DNA of 9,866 bases from an uncultured Lysobacterales bacterium. GTDB lineage: Bacteria > Pseudomonadota > Gammaproteobacteria > Xanthomonadales > SZUA-36. The stretch is from positions 1-9,866 of the forward strand of contig CALKKN010000052.1 in NCBI GenBank assembly GCA_937995275.1, read 5' to 3'. The position numbers and the translations under genes were made by a program. This document shows positions 1 through 6,570 of the stretch, in pieces; the first letter of the stretch is position 1; the number at the start of each line of letters is the position of its first letter. Below the pieces are notes generated by a model. That model worked only from the letters and a program-made list of their open reading frames with translations, was not told the DNA's origin and did no database searches.

Positions 1-816
1 GGCCAGCCGCCGCTGTACAAGATCAAGCATGGCAAGCAGGAGCAGTACCTCAAGGACGACGCCGAACTCAACGACTACCTGTTGGCCAGGGCGATGGACA
101 ACGCTTCACTGCAGTTCGATCCTTCGGCGCCCCCGCTGGAAGGGCAGGCGTTGGAACAATTGATGCGCGACTACTCGGCAGTTCAGTTGGCGACGGCGCG
201 GCTTGCCAAGCGATTCGACAATCTCTTTCTGGAGCAACTGGTTGATTACGAGAGATTTTCCACGCAATGGAATGTGGCGGAAATGGAGGCCTGGTGCGCG
301 GGAATGAGCGCGCGACTGGCAGCGAAATCGTCGCCGAGCGTGCGCTACCTGCTTTCTACCGTGGCGGGCGAGGAGGGCACCGAGTTGCTGTTGAGCAAGG
401 TGACGCACGGTGTTGCCGAGAATACCGTGATCGGACACAGCTTTTTCCGGGCGGCGGAGTATCGGCTGATCGGGTCACTGGCCGACACCTTGCACGGCCT
501 GATCCAGCCCGGCGCCGTGGTCAGGCGGGGCAAGTCCGAGCACGGAGTCGATACCTTCCACGCCGCCTACGAGTGGCTGATGTCGGAGAGCCGCAAGGGC
601 CGCACGATTCAGCGGTTCAAGGGCCTGGGGGAAATGAATCCCGATCAGCTGTGGGATACCACGGTAAATCCCGAAACCCGGCGCTTGCTCCAGGTTACGA
701 TCGAAGACGCGGTCGCGGCCGACCAGATTTTTACGACCCTGATGGGGGACGAAGTGGAGCCGCGGCGCGACTTTATCGAGCGGAATGCGCTGGAGGTCAC
801 CAATCTCGACGTCTGA
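1..816 (+). CDS. gyrB: DNA gyrase subunit B, C-terminal part (5' end outside window)
   Basis: GyrB is the ATPase/TOPRIM subunit of DNA gyrase, which with GyrA introduces negative supercoils into the chromosome. The reading frame is open from base 1 and ends at TGA 814-816, giving 271 visible residues of a protein usually about 800 long. The fragment starts at the end of the TOPRIM core ([19 protein letters not shown], visible residues 2-20). It then holds a region of about 150 residues that corresponds to the insert typical of Gram-negative GyrB. It ends with the hallmark tail: [16 protein letters not shown] (visible 203-218), [18 protein letters not shown] and a terminal NLDV. The ATPase and transducer domains lie outside the window. 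It converges on the GmhB-like gene with 20 bp between stop codons. In many gammaproteobacteria gyrB closes the dnaA-dnaN-recF-gyrB block near oriC, so the window is probably origin-proximal (inference). Confidence 0.97.
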   Translation, partial: GQPPLYKIKHGKQEQYLKDDAELNDYLLARAMDNASLQFDPSAPPLEGQALEQLMRDYSAVQLATARLAKRFDNLFLEQLVDYERFSTQWNVAEMEAWCAGMSARLAAKSSPSVRYLLSTVAGEEGTELLLSKVTHGVAENTVIGHSFFRAAEYRLIGSLADTLHGLIQPGAVVRRGKSEHGVDTFHAAYEWLMSESRKGRTIQRFKGLGEMNPDQLWDTTVNPETRRLLQVTIEDAVAADQIFTTLMGDEVEPRRDFIERNALEVTNLDV

Positions 817-828
817 TTACCGGGCTCC

Positions 829-848
829 GGCCAGGTTCACTGGTTTTT
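829..848 (+). terminator. Possible weak intrinsic terminator after gyrB
   Basis: CCAG (831-834), a GTTCA loop and CTGG (840-843) form a 4-bp stem that G-U pairs can lengthen to 6. It is followed directly by TTTTT (844-848). It lies 12 bp after the gyrB stop and covers the stop codon of the opposing GmhB-like gene. The stem is short, so termination efficiency is uncertain. Confidence 0.4.
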
Positions 849-1298
849 CAGCAGGTCCGTAAGTTCCTGAATCAGTTGCTGATCCTGCTCCAGTGGCACC
901 GCGTGAATGCCCAGCTCGGCGGCGGCTTCCACAAATTTGACGCTGGAGCTGAACAGGTGGCAGTGGCCCGCGTCGATCGCATAGCGCTTCATGATATCCC
1001 GCAGGGCCTGTTCGCGGTTCCGCTTCTGCGTGAACAGTGAGCGCGGAACGTAATAGATCCCATCCATCTGGCCGCCGGCATCGGCCAGGCGTTTCCTGAT
1101 GCTCTGCGGACCCAGCAGCGCATCGTCGGGGCCGCCGTGCGCCCGCGTCCAGTCATCAGGTTGCGATGCCGTCGCCAGCAACTGAAAACCCAGCCGGGTC
1201 AACCGGGCCAGAGTCCGGTACAAGGGGCCACCCAGGTCGCCGTCCGCTGCGTGCAGGATATCGTCCCGGCTGATCATCAGGAGCCGCTGTTCAGGCAC
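837..1298 (-). CDS. Degenerate GmhB-like HAD-superfamily protein, probably catalytically inactive
   Basis: The 153-residue protein follows the plan of D,D-heptose-1,7-bisphosphate phosphatase (GmhB): an N-terminal hydrophobic strand with the motif I position, a motif II strand, and a GGQMDGIYYVP segment (75-85) like GmhB's GG-DGIFYCPH. The catalytic residues are mostly gone. The motif I nucleophile Asp is Ser10 (ISRDD); the second Asp is kept (Asp12). The zinc-binding Cys/His loop is replaced (VPRSLFTQKRNRE, no Cys), and the motif IV GD...D reads FSSSVKF. I chose GTG 1298 because it overlaps the glyS stop (GTGCCTGA), puts motif I at the usual distance and follows a GGGGCAGGA stretch; an ATG at 1328 would add ten unlikely residues. 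Gene order glyQ-glyS-gmhB is common in Pseudomonas-type genomes, which supports descent from gmhB. A regulatory or structural role is possible; its function is unknown. Confidence 0.72.
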   Translation of the reverse strand: MPEQRLLMISRDDILHAADGDLGGPLYRTLARLTRLGFQLLATASQPDDWTRAHGGPDDALLGPQSIRKRLADAGGQMDGIYYVPRSLFTQKRNREQALRDIMKRYAIDAGHCHLFSSSVKFVEAAAELGIHAVPLEQDQQLIQELTDLLKNQ

Positions 1299-3396
1299 GG
1301 TCCTGCCCCAGCACCGAAAGGTCTGCAATACGGTCGAACAGGGCCTTCAGGCGCGCCAGCAGAGCGAGCCGGTTGCTGCGCAACGCGGGGTTTTCGTCCA
1401 TAACCATGACGGAGTCGAAAAACCGGTCCACGGGTTCCCGGAGCCCGGCCAGATGCTGCAGGGTGGCCGTATAGTCGCCGGCCTCGAGGAATGGACCGAC
1501 GGTTGCTTCCATTTTACAAACTTCGTCGAAAAGTTGCTTTTCTTCGTCGAAAACAAACCGCTTTGCGTCGATATGTGCTGAAATTTCCTCGCCCGACTTG
1601 CGCAATATGTTGCCAATTCGCTTGTTGGCCGCCGCCAGGCTGATCGCAGCATCCTGGCCCATGAAGGCAGACAGGGCGGCGAGTCGCTGGTCCAGGTCGG
1701 GCAGGGTATCCCAGTCCGACGCGAGCGTGGCGTTGATCAACCCGGCCGTGTACCCCTGCTCGCGGTAATAGTGCCGCAGACGCTCGACGATAAAGTCCCG
1801 GACTTCGACCAGCAGCGCCGGCTCCGTCGCCACCTGTTCCGACAGCGCATTCGCGGTCAGGGCCAGCAGACGGTTCAGGGGCAGCTCGAGCCGCGCTTCG
1901 AGAAGGATTCGGACCAGGCCAAGCGCGGCCCGCCGCAGGGCAAAAGGATCCTTGTTGCCGCTGGGCCGCAAGCCGGCTGCAAAAATGCCGACCAGCGTGT
2001 CCGCACGGTCGGCGAGGCTGACGATGCGGCCCGCCGGGGTGCCCGGAATGGCGTCCCCGGCAAAAGCCGGCGCATAGTGTTCGCCAATGGCTGTCGCCAG
2101 CTCGGCGGGTTCGCCGGAGCTCAGCGCATAGTGTTGCCCCATGACCCCCTGCAGTTCGGGGAATTCGCCCACCATTTGCGTCATCAGGTCGCACTTGGCT
2201 AGTAGGGCACCGCGCGCCGCGATACCTGCATCGCAAGCCAAAATCTCTGCCATCTTCTCCGAAACAGAAGACATTCGCCTCGATTTGTCGCCAACTGTCC
2301 CGATATCCTTCTGAAAAACGACTTGGTCGAGCTCCGGAAGGTAACTGTCCAGGGGCTGTTTCTGGTCCTGCTCCAGAAAAAACCGGGCGTCCGCCAGGCG
2401 TGGCCGGATCACCCGCTCATAGCCATCCCTGACGACGCCGACGTCACGGCTGTCGATGTTGGAAATGGCAATGAAGCGGTTGGTGACACGATCGGTATCG
2501 ACCGCATCGCGGACCGGGAAAAACTTCTGGTGGTCCTGCATGCTGGCCACCAGCGCCGCGTGCGGCACGGTCAGGAACTCCTGTTCGAAGGTACCGACCA
2601 CGGCGGACGGCCATTCGACCAGGTTATTGACCTCGGCGAGCAGGTCGTCGTCGATCAGCACGTCAGGGTGTGCGTCTTCGAGCTGGGTTCGGATACGGCG
2701 GCGCCGCCGTTCGGGGTCCGCGATGACACAGGCCCGATCCAGAACCTGCTCGTAAGCCCCGCCGGACGCAATTTCGTGCGGTCCGGGCGCGTGGATGCGG
2801 TGACCGCGGGTGAGCCGTCCGGCCTGCTGGCCCAGGAGGCTGCCCGGGAGGACCCGGTCGCCATGGAGCACGATCAGCCAGTGAACGGGGCGGACAAAGG
2901 AAAATTCGTGATTGCCCCAGCGCATTGGCTTGGGCACCGGCAACTGCCGAATGGCCTGTTCGAGGATCGGATACAGCACTTCCTCGAGCGATTGCCCGGG
3001 CTGCTCGACGGTGGCATGCAGCCAGGCGCCCTTGTCGGATTCGAGACGCCCCAGGTCACTGACCTCCAGGCCCAGCGAACGGGCGAAGCCCAGGGCAGCA
3101 CCGGTCGGATTGCCGGCATCGTCGAAGGCTGCCTCGACTGAGGGGCCGCGGCGCTCCTGAACCTGGTCGGGCTGGGCGGTGGCGACAGCGGCGATCAGGA
3201 CGGCCAGTCGCCGTGGCGTCGAAAATGCACGGCTACCCGCGCGGTCGAATTCGATGTTGCATTTCTGCAGGCCGTCGGTGACGCCGGTGAAGAACAATTT
3301 CCGCAGCACATCGAGCGATTTGGGCGGAAGCTCCTCACAGCCGATCTCGATCAGCAGGTCGCCGGTGGCGGGTGTGTTGTTGGAGGGATCAGTCAT
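1291..3396 (-). CDS. glyS: Glycine--tRNA ligase beta subunit
   Basis: This is the beta chain of the bacterial alpha2beta2 glycyl-tRNA synthetase, which binds tRNA-Gly for charging by the alpha chain in the cytoplasm. Its 701 residues fit the family (E. coli about 689). Visible signatures are the N-terminal [18 protein letters not shown] (14-31), [11 protein letters not shown] (58-68), PKPMRWG (155-161) with [13 protein letters not shown] (167-179), and [15 protein letters not shown] (410-424). Next come [33 protein letters not shown] (461-493 region), [11 protein letters not shown] (588-598) and [15 protein letters not shown] (652-666), the last two in the C-terminal anticodon-binding-like region. 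The ATG overlaps the glyQ stop as ATGA (3396-3393), so translation is coupled. A run of eight G lies just upstream and may act with the following GCAGG as ribosome-binding sequence. The stop overlaps the next gene by 8 bp. Confidence 0.97.
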   Translation of the reverse strand: MTDPSNNTPATGDLLIEIGCEELPPKSLDVLRKLFFTGVTDGLQKCNIEFDRAGSRAFSTPRRLAVLIAAVATAQPDQVQERRGPSVEAAFDDAGNPTGAALGFARSLGLEVSDLGRLESDKGAWLHATVEQPGQSLEEVLYPILEQAIRQLPVPKPMRWGNHEFSFVRPVHWLIVLHGDRVLPGSLLGQQAGRLTRGHRIHAPGPHEIASGGAYEQVLDRACVIADPERRRRRIRTQLEDAHPDVLIDDDLLAEVNNLVEWPSAVVGTFEQEFLTVPHAALVASMQDHQKFFPVRDAVDTDRVTNRFIAISNIDSRDVGVVRDGYERVIRPRLADARFFLEQDQKQPLDSYLPELDQVVFQKDIGTVGDKSRRMSSVSEKMAEILACDAGIAARGALLAKCDLMTQMVGEFPELQGVMGQHYALSSGEPAELATAIGEHYAPAFAGDAIPGTPAGRIVSLADRADTLVGIFAAGLRPSGNKDPFALRRAALGLVRILLEARLELPLNRLLALTANALSEQVATEPALLVEVRDFIVERLRHYYREQGYTAGLINATLASDWDTLPDLDQRLAALSAFMGQDAAISLAAANKRIGNILRKSGEEISAHIDAKRFVFDEEKQLFDEVCKMEATVGPFLEAGDYTATLQHLAGLREPVDRFFDSVMVMDENPALRSNRLALLARLKALFDRIADLSVLGQDRA

Positions 3397-4316
3397 CTGC
3401 CTGCCCCCCCCTCGTTGTCGGCGCCCAGGCCGGGAAAACCCAGTGCTTCGCGGCTGGCGTAGTAACTTTCGGCGACACGGCGGGCGAGATCACGCACCCG
3501 CAGAATGTACCGCTGCCGTTCGGTCACGGAGATGGCGCGCCGCGCATCGAGCAGATTGAAGGTATGTGAGGCCTTGAGCACCTGCTCATAGGCGGGCAGC
3601 GGCAGCTCCAGATCGACCAGCAGGCGCGCTTGCTCCTCGCAGGTGTCGAACCAGGCGAAGAGGGCATCGATGTCCGCGTGCTCGAAGTTGTAGCGGGATT
3701 GTTCTACCTCGTTCTGGTGGAACACCTCGCCGTAGGTCACCGTGCGCCCGCCCGTGTCGGTCCAGACCAGGTCGAAGACACTGTCGACCTGCTGCAAGTA
3801 CATGGCCAAACGCTCCGCGCCATAGGTGATTTCGCCCATGACCGGCCGGCACTCGAGGCCCCCCGCTTGCTGAAAATAGGTGAACTGGGTGACCTCCATG
3901 CCGTTCAGCCACACTTCCCAGCCCAGGCCCCAGGCGCCCAGCGTCGGCGACTCCCAATTGTCCTCGACGAAGCGGATGTCATGGACTTCCGGATCGATGC
4001 CGATGGTTTTCAGTGAACCGAGGTACAGTTCCTGGAAATTCTCCGGGGAGGGCTTCATGACAACCTGGTACTGGTAGTAATGTTGCAGGCGATTGGGGTT
4101 TTCGCCATAGCGGCCGTCCGTGGGCCGGCGGCTCGGCTGAACGTAGGCCGCATTCCAGGGCTCGGGGCCTATGGAACGCAGGAAGGTCGCCGGGTGAAAA
4201 GTGCCTGCGCCGACCTCCAGATCCAGCGGCTGCACCAGCACGCAGCCCTGCTGCGACCAGTAGGCCTCCAGTTCCTGAATGAACTCCTGAAAGGTCATTG
4301 TCGTCAATTTTGCCAC
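3393..4316 (-). CDS. glyQ: Glycine--tRNA ligase alpha subunit
   Basis: This is the catalytic class II alpha chain of glycyl-tRNA synthetase; it activates glycine with ATP and works with GlyS. The 307 residues match the family length (E. coli 303) and are colinear to the end. Strong signatures include [86 protein letters not shown] and [20 protein letters not shown]. The start is GTG at 4316. The residues from it ([13 protein letters not shown]) align without gaps to the E. coli N-terminus, whereas the in-frame ATG at 4298 would remove six of them; the shorter form cannot be excluded. It heads a three-gene minus-strand unit with glyS and the GmhB-like gene. The last codons carry a G8 run (C3404-C3411 on the plus strand). 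Confidence 0.97.
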   Translation of the reverse strand: MAKLTTMTFQEFIQELEAYWSQQGCVLVQPLDLEVGAGTFHPATFLRSIGPEPWNAAYVQPSRRPTDGRYGENPNRLQHYYQYQVVMKPSPENFQELYLGSLKTIGIDPEVHDIRFVEDNWESPTLGAWGLGWEVWLNGMEVTQFTYFQQAGGLECRPVMGEITYGAERLAMYLQQVDSVFDLVWTDTGGRTVTYGEVFHQNEVEQSRYNFEHADIDALFAWFDTCEEQARLLVDLELPLPAYEQVLKASHTFNLLDARRAISVTERQRYILRVRDLARRVAESYYASREALGFPGLGADNEGGAGR

Positions 4317-4359
4317 TCGCCGGGTCTGCAGCGCGGGCTGTGCTGCTCGAAAGACCCAA

Positions 4360-4396
4360 ACTGGCTAGTATAGTCGTTGACTACTCGCGGCAGAAG
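4360..4396 (-). promoter_or_regulatory. Candidate glyQ promoter with an overlapping dyad
   Basis: On the minus strand TATACT (plus-strand 4367-4372) fits a sigma70 -10 box at 5 of 6 positions and would start transcription near 4360, about 44 bases before the glyQ GTG. The -35 is poor (TTCTGC at 17-bp spacing). A perfect inverted repeat, TAGTC-GTT-GACTA (4371-4383), abuts the -10 and could be an operator or chance. Confidence 0.4.
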
Positions 4397-4443
4397 GAGT
4401 GAATGGGAATCGGCCGCTGCCCGACCGGGTTCGGACTTCGTAT

Positions 4444-4486
4444 CGGAGCCTCACCCGGCGCTGTCGGGTGGCTGGGCGACGCTCCG
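4444..4486 (-). terminator. Nested hairpin at the end of the NfeD-type gene, no U-tract
   Basis: An inner stem CACCCG/CGGGTG (4452-4457 with 4465-4470) sits inside an outer stem CGGAGC/GCTCCG (4444-4449 with 4481-4486). It covers the stop codon of the NfeD-type gene. No T-run follows on the minus strand, so it is not a classic intrinsic terminator. It may pause or stabilise the transcript 3' end. Confidence 0.35.
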
Positions 4487-4711
4487 TCGGTAATAGCGCC
4501 AGGCGGCGAGAGCCACCAGGCACAGCAAACCGAATAATACCAGCTGTGCCCGGGCGGGCGTGCTGGGAAACACCAGCAGCAGGAATCCGACTGCCGCGGC
4601 GCCGAAACCGAGCCACAGGAAGATAAACCCCGGCCGCAGGATCTCGAGGGAGATCAGCACGGCGGCCAGCACCCACCAGTGCCAGAACAGGATGTGACTC
4701 AACCAGCCCAA
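4451..4711 (-). CDS. Short NfeD-type integral membrane protein lacking the OB-fold domain
   Basis: This 86-residue inner-membrane protein starts WLSHILFWHWWVLAAVLISLE and continues with PGFIFLWLGFGAAA, the pattern of the NfeD/YbbK family. That family usually partners stomatin/SPFH proteins and is linked to membrane quality control. Three hydrophobic segments are visible (about 9-24, 29-48 and 54-71), then a basic stretch WRYYRR and a short polar tail. Family members usually have about 140-150 residues with a C-terminal soluble OB-fold. Here the stop comes directly after TM3 and no OB-like sequence follows in frame. No ATG is available; TTG at 4711 gives a family-like N-terminus (M-G-W-L), with TTG 4702 as an alternative. 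The frame stays open upstream to 5257, but those residues are the shadow of cmoA. No SPFH/stomatin gene is adjacent. Confidence 0.68.
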   Translation of the reverse strand: MGWLSHILFWHWWVLAAVLISLEILRPGFIFLWLGFGAAAVGFLLLVFPSTPARAQLVLFGLLCLVALAAWRYYRRSVAQPPDSAG

Positions 4712-4843
4712 GACCGCCCCGTTGTTGCCCTCAGAACAAAGGAACCAGCTACGGTAACAAAAAGGTCGTGGGGCGAGAATGCGCCAGAAGTCACGGCGTG
4801 AGAAAATTGCCCCACGAGGGTCAGCCGGAGCGGGATACAGGAG
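4712..4843. promoter_or_regulatory. Divergent intergenic region between the NfeD-type gene and cmoA, with a 9-bp inverted repeat
   Basis: This region must hold the promoters of both neighbours, but I see no convincing -35/-10 pair. It contains a perfect 9-bp inverted repeat, TCGTGGGGC (4766-4774) and GCCCCACGA (4809-4817), around 34 bases that hold an inner CGCC/GGCG pair. In a cmoA transcript started upstream it would form a two-tier leader hairpin ending 26 bases before the ATG. On the minus strand the repeat is followed by CCTTTTTG, so it could instead act as an attenuator or terminator in that direction. GGAG lies directly against the cmoA ATG, too close to be an ideal ribosome-binding site; CGGAG at 4826-4830 is 13 bases away. 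Confidence 0.45.
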
Positions 4844-5578
4844 ATGACCGAAAAGGACAGGCTGTTCGAGTCGCCCTGGCCGGCTGCCGCGGACTTTTCC
4901 TTCGACGACCGGGTGGTCCGGGTCTTTCCGGACATGATCAACCGCTCGGTGCCCGGATACGGGCTGATCGTTCCCCTGACTGCGCTGCTGGCCGGGCGTT
5001 ACGCCCAGGCGGGCAGCGTGCTCTACGACTTGGGCTGTTCGCTGGGCGCCGTCACGCTGGCCATGGGCAGGGCCGTTCGGGTGCGCGACGCCGCCATTGT
5101 CGCGGTCGACAGTTCGGCGCCGATGATCGACGGATTGCAGCAGGTGCTTGCCGGCCCGGACGCTCCGGATACGATCCCGATCACTACGCGCTGCGAGGAC
5201 ATTCAGGACACCGACATCGACCGGGCGTCGGTCGTCGTGCTCAACTTTACGCTGCAATTCATCGCGCCCCCTGACCGCCCCGCCATGCTTCGGAAGATCT
5301 GCGATGGCCTGCTGCCCGGCGGCGTCCTGGTGCTTTCCGAGAAGGTGCGTTTCGAATCACTGGAGGAAGACGGCCTGCAAACCGAGTGGCATCATGCGTT
5401 CAAGCGCGCACAGGGGTACTCCGAGCTGGAAATCGCCCGCAAGCGCGAGGCGCTGGAGAGGGTGATGAAGCCCGACACCCTGCCCGTGCATCGCCAGCGC
5501 CTGCACGACGCTGGTTTCAGCCGTGTCTGCCAATGGTTCCAGGGTTTCAACTTCGTCTCGCTCATCGCGTTCAGATAG
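4844..5578 (+). CDS. cmoA: Carboxy-S-adenosyl-L-methionine synthase CmoA
   Basis: CmoA converts S-adenosyl-methionine and prephenate into carboxy-SAM, the donor CmoB uses to finish 5-oxyacetic acid uridine (cmo5U) at tRNA position 34. The 244 residues match the family (E. coli 247) end to end. Landmarks are FDDRVVRVFPDMINRSVPGY (20-39), the SAM-binding motif VLYDLGCSLGAVTLAMGR (59-76), AVDSSAPMI (87-95), VLNFTLQFI (132-140), PGGVLVLSEK (158-167), HAFKRAQGYSELEI (184-197), RLHDAGF (219-225) and the terminal WFQGFNFVSLIAF. Arg201 aligns by eye with E. coli Arg199, known to contact the carboxylate of carboxy-SAM. The ATG at 4844 gives MTEKDRLFESP, like E. coli MSHRDTLFSAP. cmoB begins 4 bases after the stop, so the two should be co-transcribed. 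Confidence 0.95.
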   Translation: MTEKDRLFESPWPAAADFSFDDRVVRVFPDMINRSVPGYGLIVPLTALLAGRYAQAGSVLYDLGCSLGAVTLAMGRAVRVRDAAIVAVDSSAPMIDGLQQVLAGPDAPDTIPITTRCEDIQDTDIDRASVVVLNFTLQFIAPPDRPAMLRKICDGLLPGGVLVLSEKVRFESLEEDGLQTEWHHAFKRAQGYSELEIARKREALERVMKPDTLPVHRQRLHDAGFSRVCQWFQGFNFVSLIAFR

Positions 5579-5582
5579 CCGG

Positions 5583-6533
5583 TTGATTCCCGTCTACGAA
5601 ACGCTCTCCCCGCTCTGGCCCCGCAGTGCCTGGTGCACGAGCGCCGCCGCGCGCGCGGACGAGCGCCTGGCCCGACACACCCACGGCGATCTGCCGCGCT
5701 GGCGCGCCGCGCTCGACTCGTTGCCGTCCGTCGAAACAATGGCGCTGCTGGACCGCGACATGCCTGAGCTGGGCGCCACAGTATCGGATACGGCCCATCT
5801 GCGCGATATCCTGATGCACCTCCACCCCTGGCGCAAAGGGCCGTTGCGCCTCGGCGGTGTTGCCATCGACAGCGAGTGGCGCTCGGACTGGAAATGGCGT
5901 CGCGTGGCGCCATACGTCGAGCTGGAAGGCCAGCGGGTGCTGGACATCGGCTGCGGCAACGGCTACTTCGGCCTGCGCATGCTGGCCGCCGGAGCCCGGC
6001 TCGTGCTGGGCGTCGATCCCACGCTGCTGTTCGTGATGCAATGGCTGGCCTGCAGGCACTTCAGCGGCGACCTTTCGAGTTTCGTACTGCCGCTCAGCGT
6101 CGAGGAACTGCCGGACGGCCGGCCCGGTTTCGACACCGTGTTTTCGATGGGCGTCCTGTACCACCGGCGCGACCCGTGGGAGCATCTGCAGCTGACCCGC
6201 AACCTGCTGCGGAACGATGGGACGCTGGTCCTGGAAACGCTGGTGCTGCCCGCAGGGCGGGAGCGGGACCTGCTGCAACCGCGGGGGCGGTATGCACGGA
6301 TGCCCAATGTGTGGGCCGTGCCCGGGACGGAGCGACTGCTGGATTGGCTGAAAACCGCCGGTTATCGTGAGGTCGAGGTCGTCGATGTGACCGCGACCCG
6401 CACCGGGGAGCAGCGCAGCACGCCATGGATGCGGTTCGAATCCCTCGAACAGGCGCTGGATCCGGCGGACCGGACCAGGACCGTCGAGGGATTGCCGGCC
6501 CCGGTGAGGGCCGTCGTCATCGCCCGCCACTGA
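5583..6533 (+). CDS. cmoB: tRNA U34 carboxymethyltransferase CmoB
   Basis: CmoB transfers the carboxymethyl group of carboxy-SAM to 5-hydroxyuridine-34, giving cmo5U, which widens wobble decoding. Landmarks in the 316 residues are HPWRKGPLRLGGVAIDSEWR (81-100), SDWKWRRV (101-108), the Rossmann motif VLDIGCGNGYFGLRM (119-133), GVDPTLLF (143-150), FDTVFSMGVLYHRRDP (183-198), LVLETLVLP (215-223) and EGLPAPVRAVVIARH (302-316). Lys85, Tyr193 and Arg309 align with E. coli Lys91, Tyr200 and Arg315, reported carboxy-SAM-binding residues. The frame is open upstream to GTG 5523 inside cmoA, but those residues (Ser/Arg-rich) do not resemble CmoB. TTG 5583 gives MIPVYETL, close to the E. coli N-terminus in length, so I chose it. 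Neither start has a clear Shine-Dalgarno, so translation is probably coupled to cmoA. Confidence 0.93.
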   Translation: MIPVYETLSPLWPRSAWCTSAAARADERLARHTHGDLPRWRAALDSLPSVETMALLDRDMPELGATVSDTAHLRDILMHLHPWRKGPLRLGGVAIDSEWRSDWKWRRVAPYVELEGQRVLDIGCGNGYFGLRMLAAGARLVLGVDPTLLFVMQWLACRHFSGDLSSFVLPLSVEELPDGRPGFDTVFSMGVLYHRRDPWEHLQLTRNLLRNDGTLVLETLVLPAGRERDLLQPRGRYARMPNVWAVPGTERLLDWLKTAGYREVEVVDVTATRTGEQRSTPWMRFESLEQALDPADRTRTVEGLPAPVRAVVIARH

Positions 6534-6549
6534 AAGGCAGCGGCGGGCG
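6521..6549. terminator. Strong hairpin spanning the cmoB stop codon
   Basis: CGCCCGCC (6521-6528) pairs with GGCGGGCG (6542-6549), an 8-bp GC-only stem. After an A-C mismatch, CTG/CAG continues it around an AAAGG loop. The cmoB TGA (6531-6533) lies inside it. No U-tract follows on either strand, so any termination would be non-canonical or factor-assisted. Confidence 0.45.
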
Positions 6550-6550
6550 C

Positions 6551-6570
6551 AGGACAGCGTCAGCCGTCCT
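6551..6570. terminator. Second hairpin spanning the stop codon of the Spy-like gene
   Basis: AGGACAGC (6551-6558), a GTCA loop and GCCGTCCT (6563-6570) form an 8-position stem with one A-C mismatch. The loop contains the minus-strand stop codon of the Spy-like gene (6560-6562). It sits one base from the hairpin over the cmoB stop. There is no T-run on either side. Confidence 0.4.

Noticed and set aside
2323..3141. 272-codon plus-strand frame opposite glyS
   Set aside because: It is antisense to an unmistakable glyS and has no family resemblance; long antisense frames are expected in GC-rich DNA.
4377..4405. Plus-strand promoter starting with TTGACT
   Set aside because: The -10 at 17 bp is TGAATG, a poor match, and no plus-strand gene follows before cmoA.
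4766..4843. Known SAM riboswitch upstream of cmoA
   Set aside because: Only a simple two-tier hairpin is visible; no pseudoknot or conserved core of a SAM riboswitch class could be recognised.
4712..5257. Long upstream extension of the NfeD-type frame (to 268 codons)
   Set aside because: Residues before the membrane part are low-complexity antisense of cmoA, and the family N-terminus begins at about 4711.
5523..5582. Longer CmoB from GTG 5523
   Set aside because: The extra 20 residues are a Ser/Arg shadow of the cmoA end and have no counterpart in CmoB.
5571..6530. 319-codon minus-strand frame opposite cmoB
   Set aside because: Its composition (Gln/His/Pro/Arg-rich) is that of the antisense of a GC-rich gene, and cmoB is certain.
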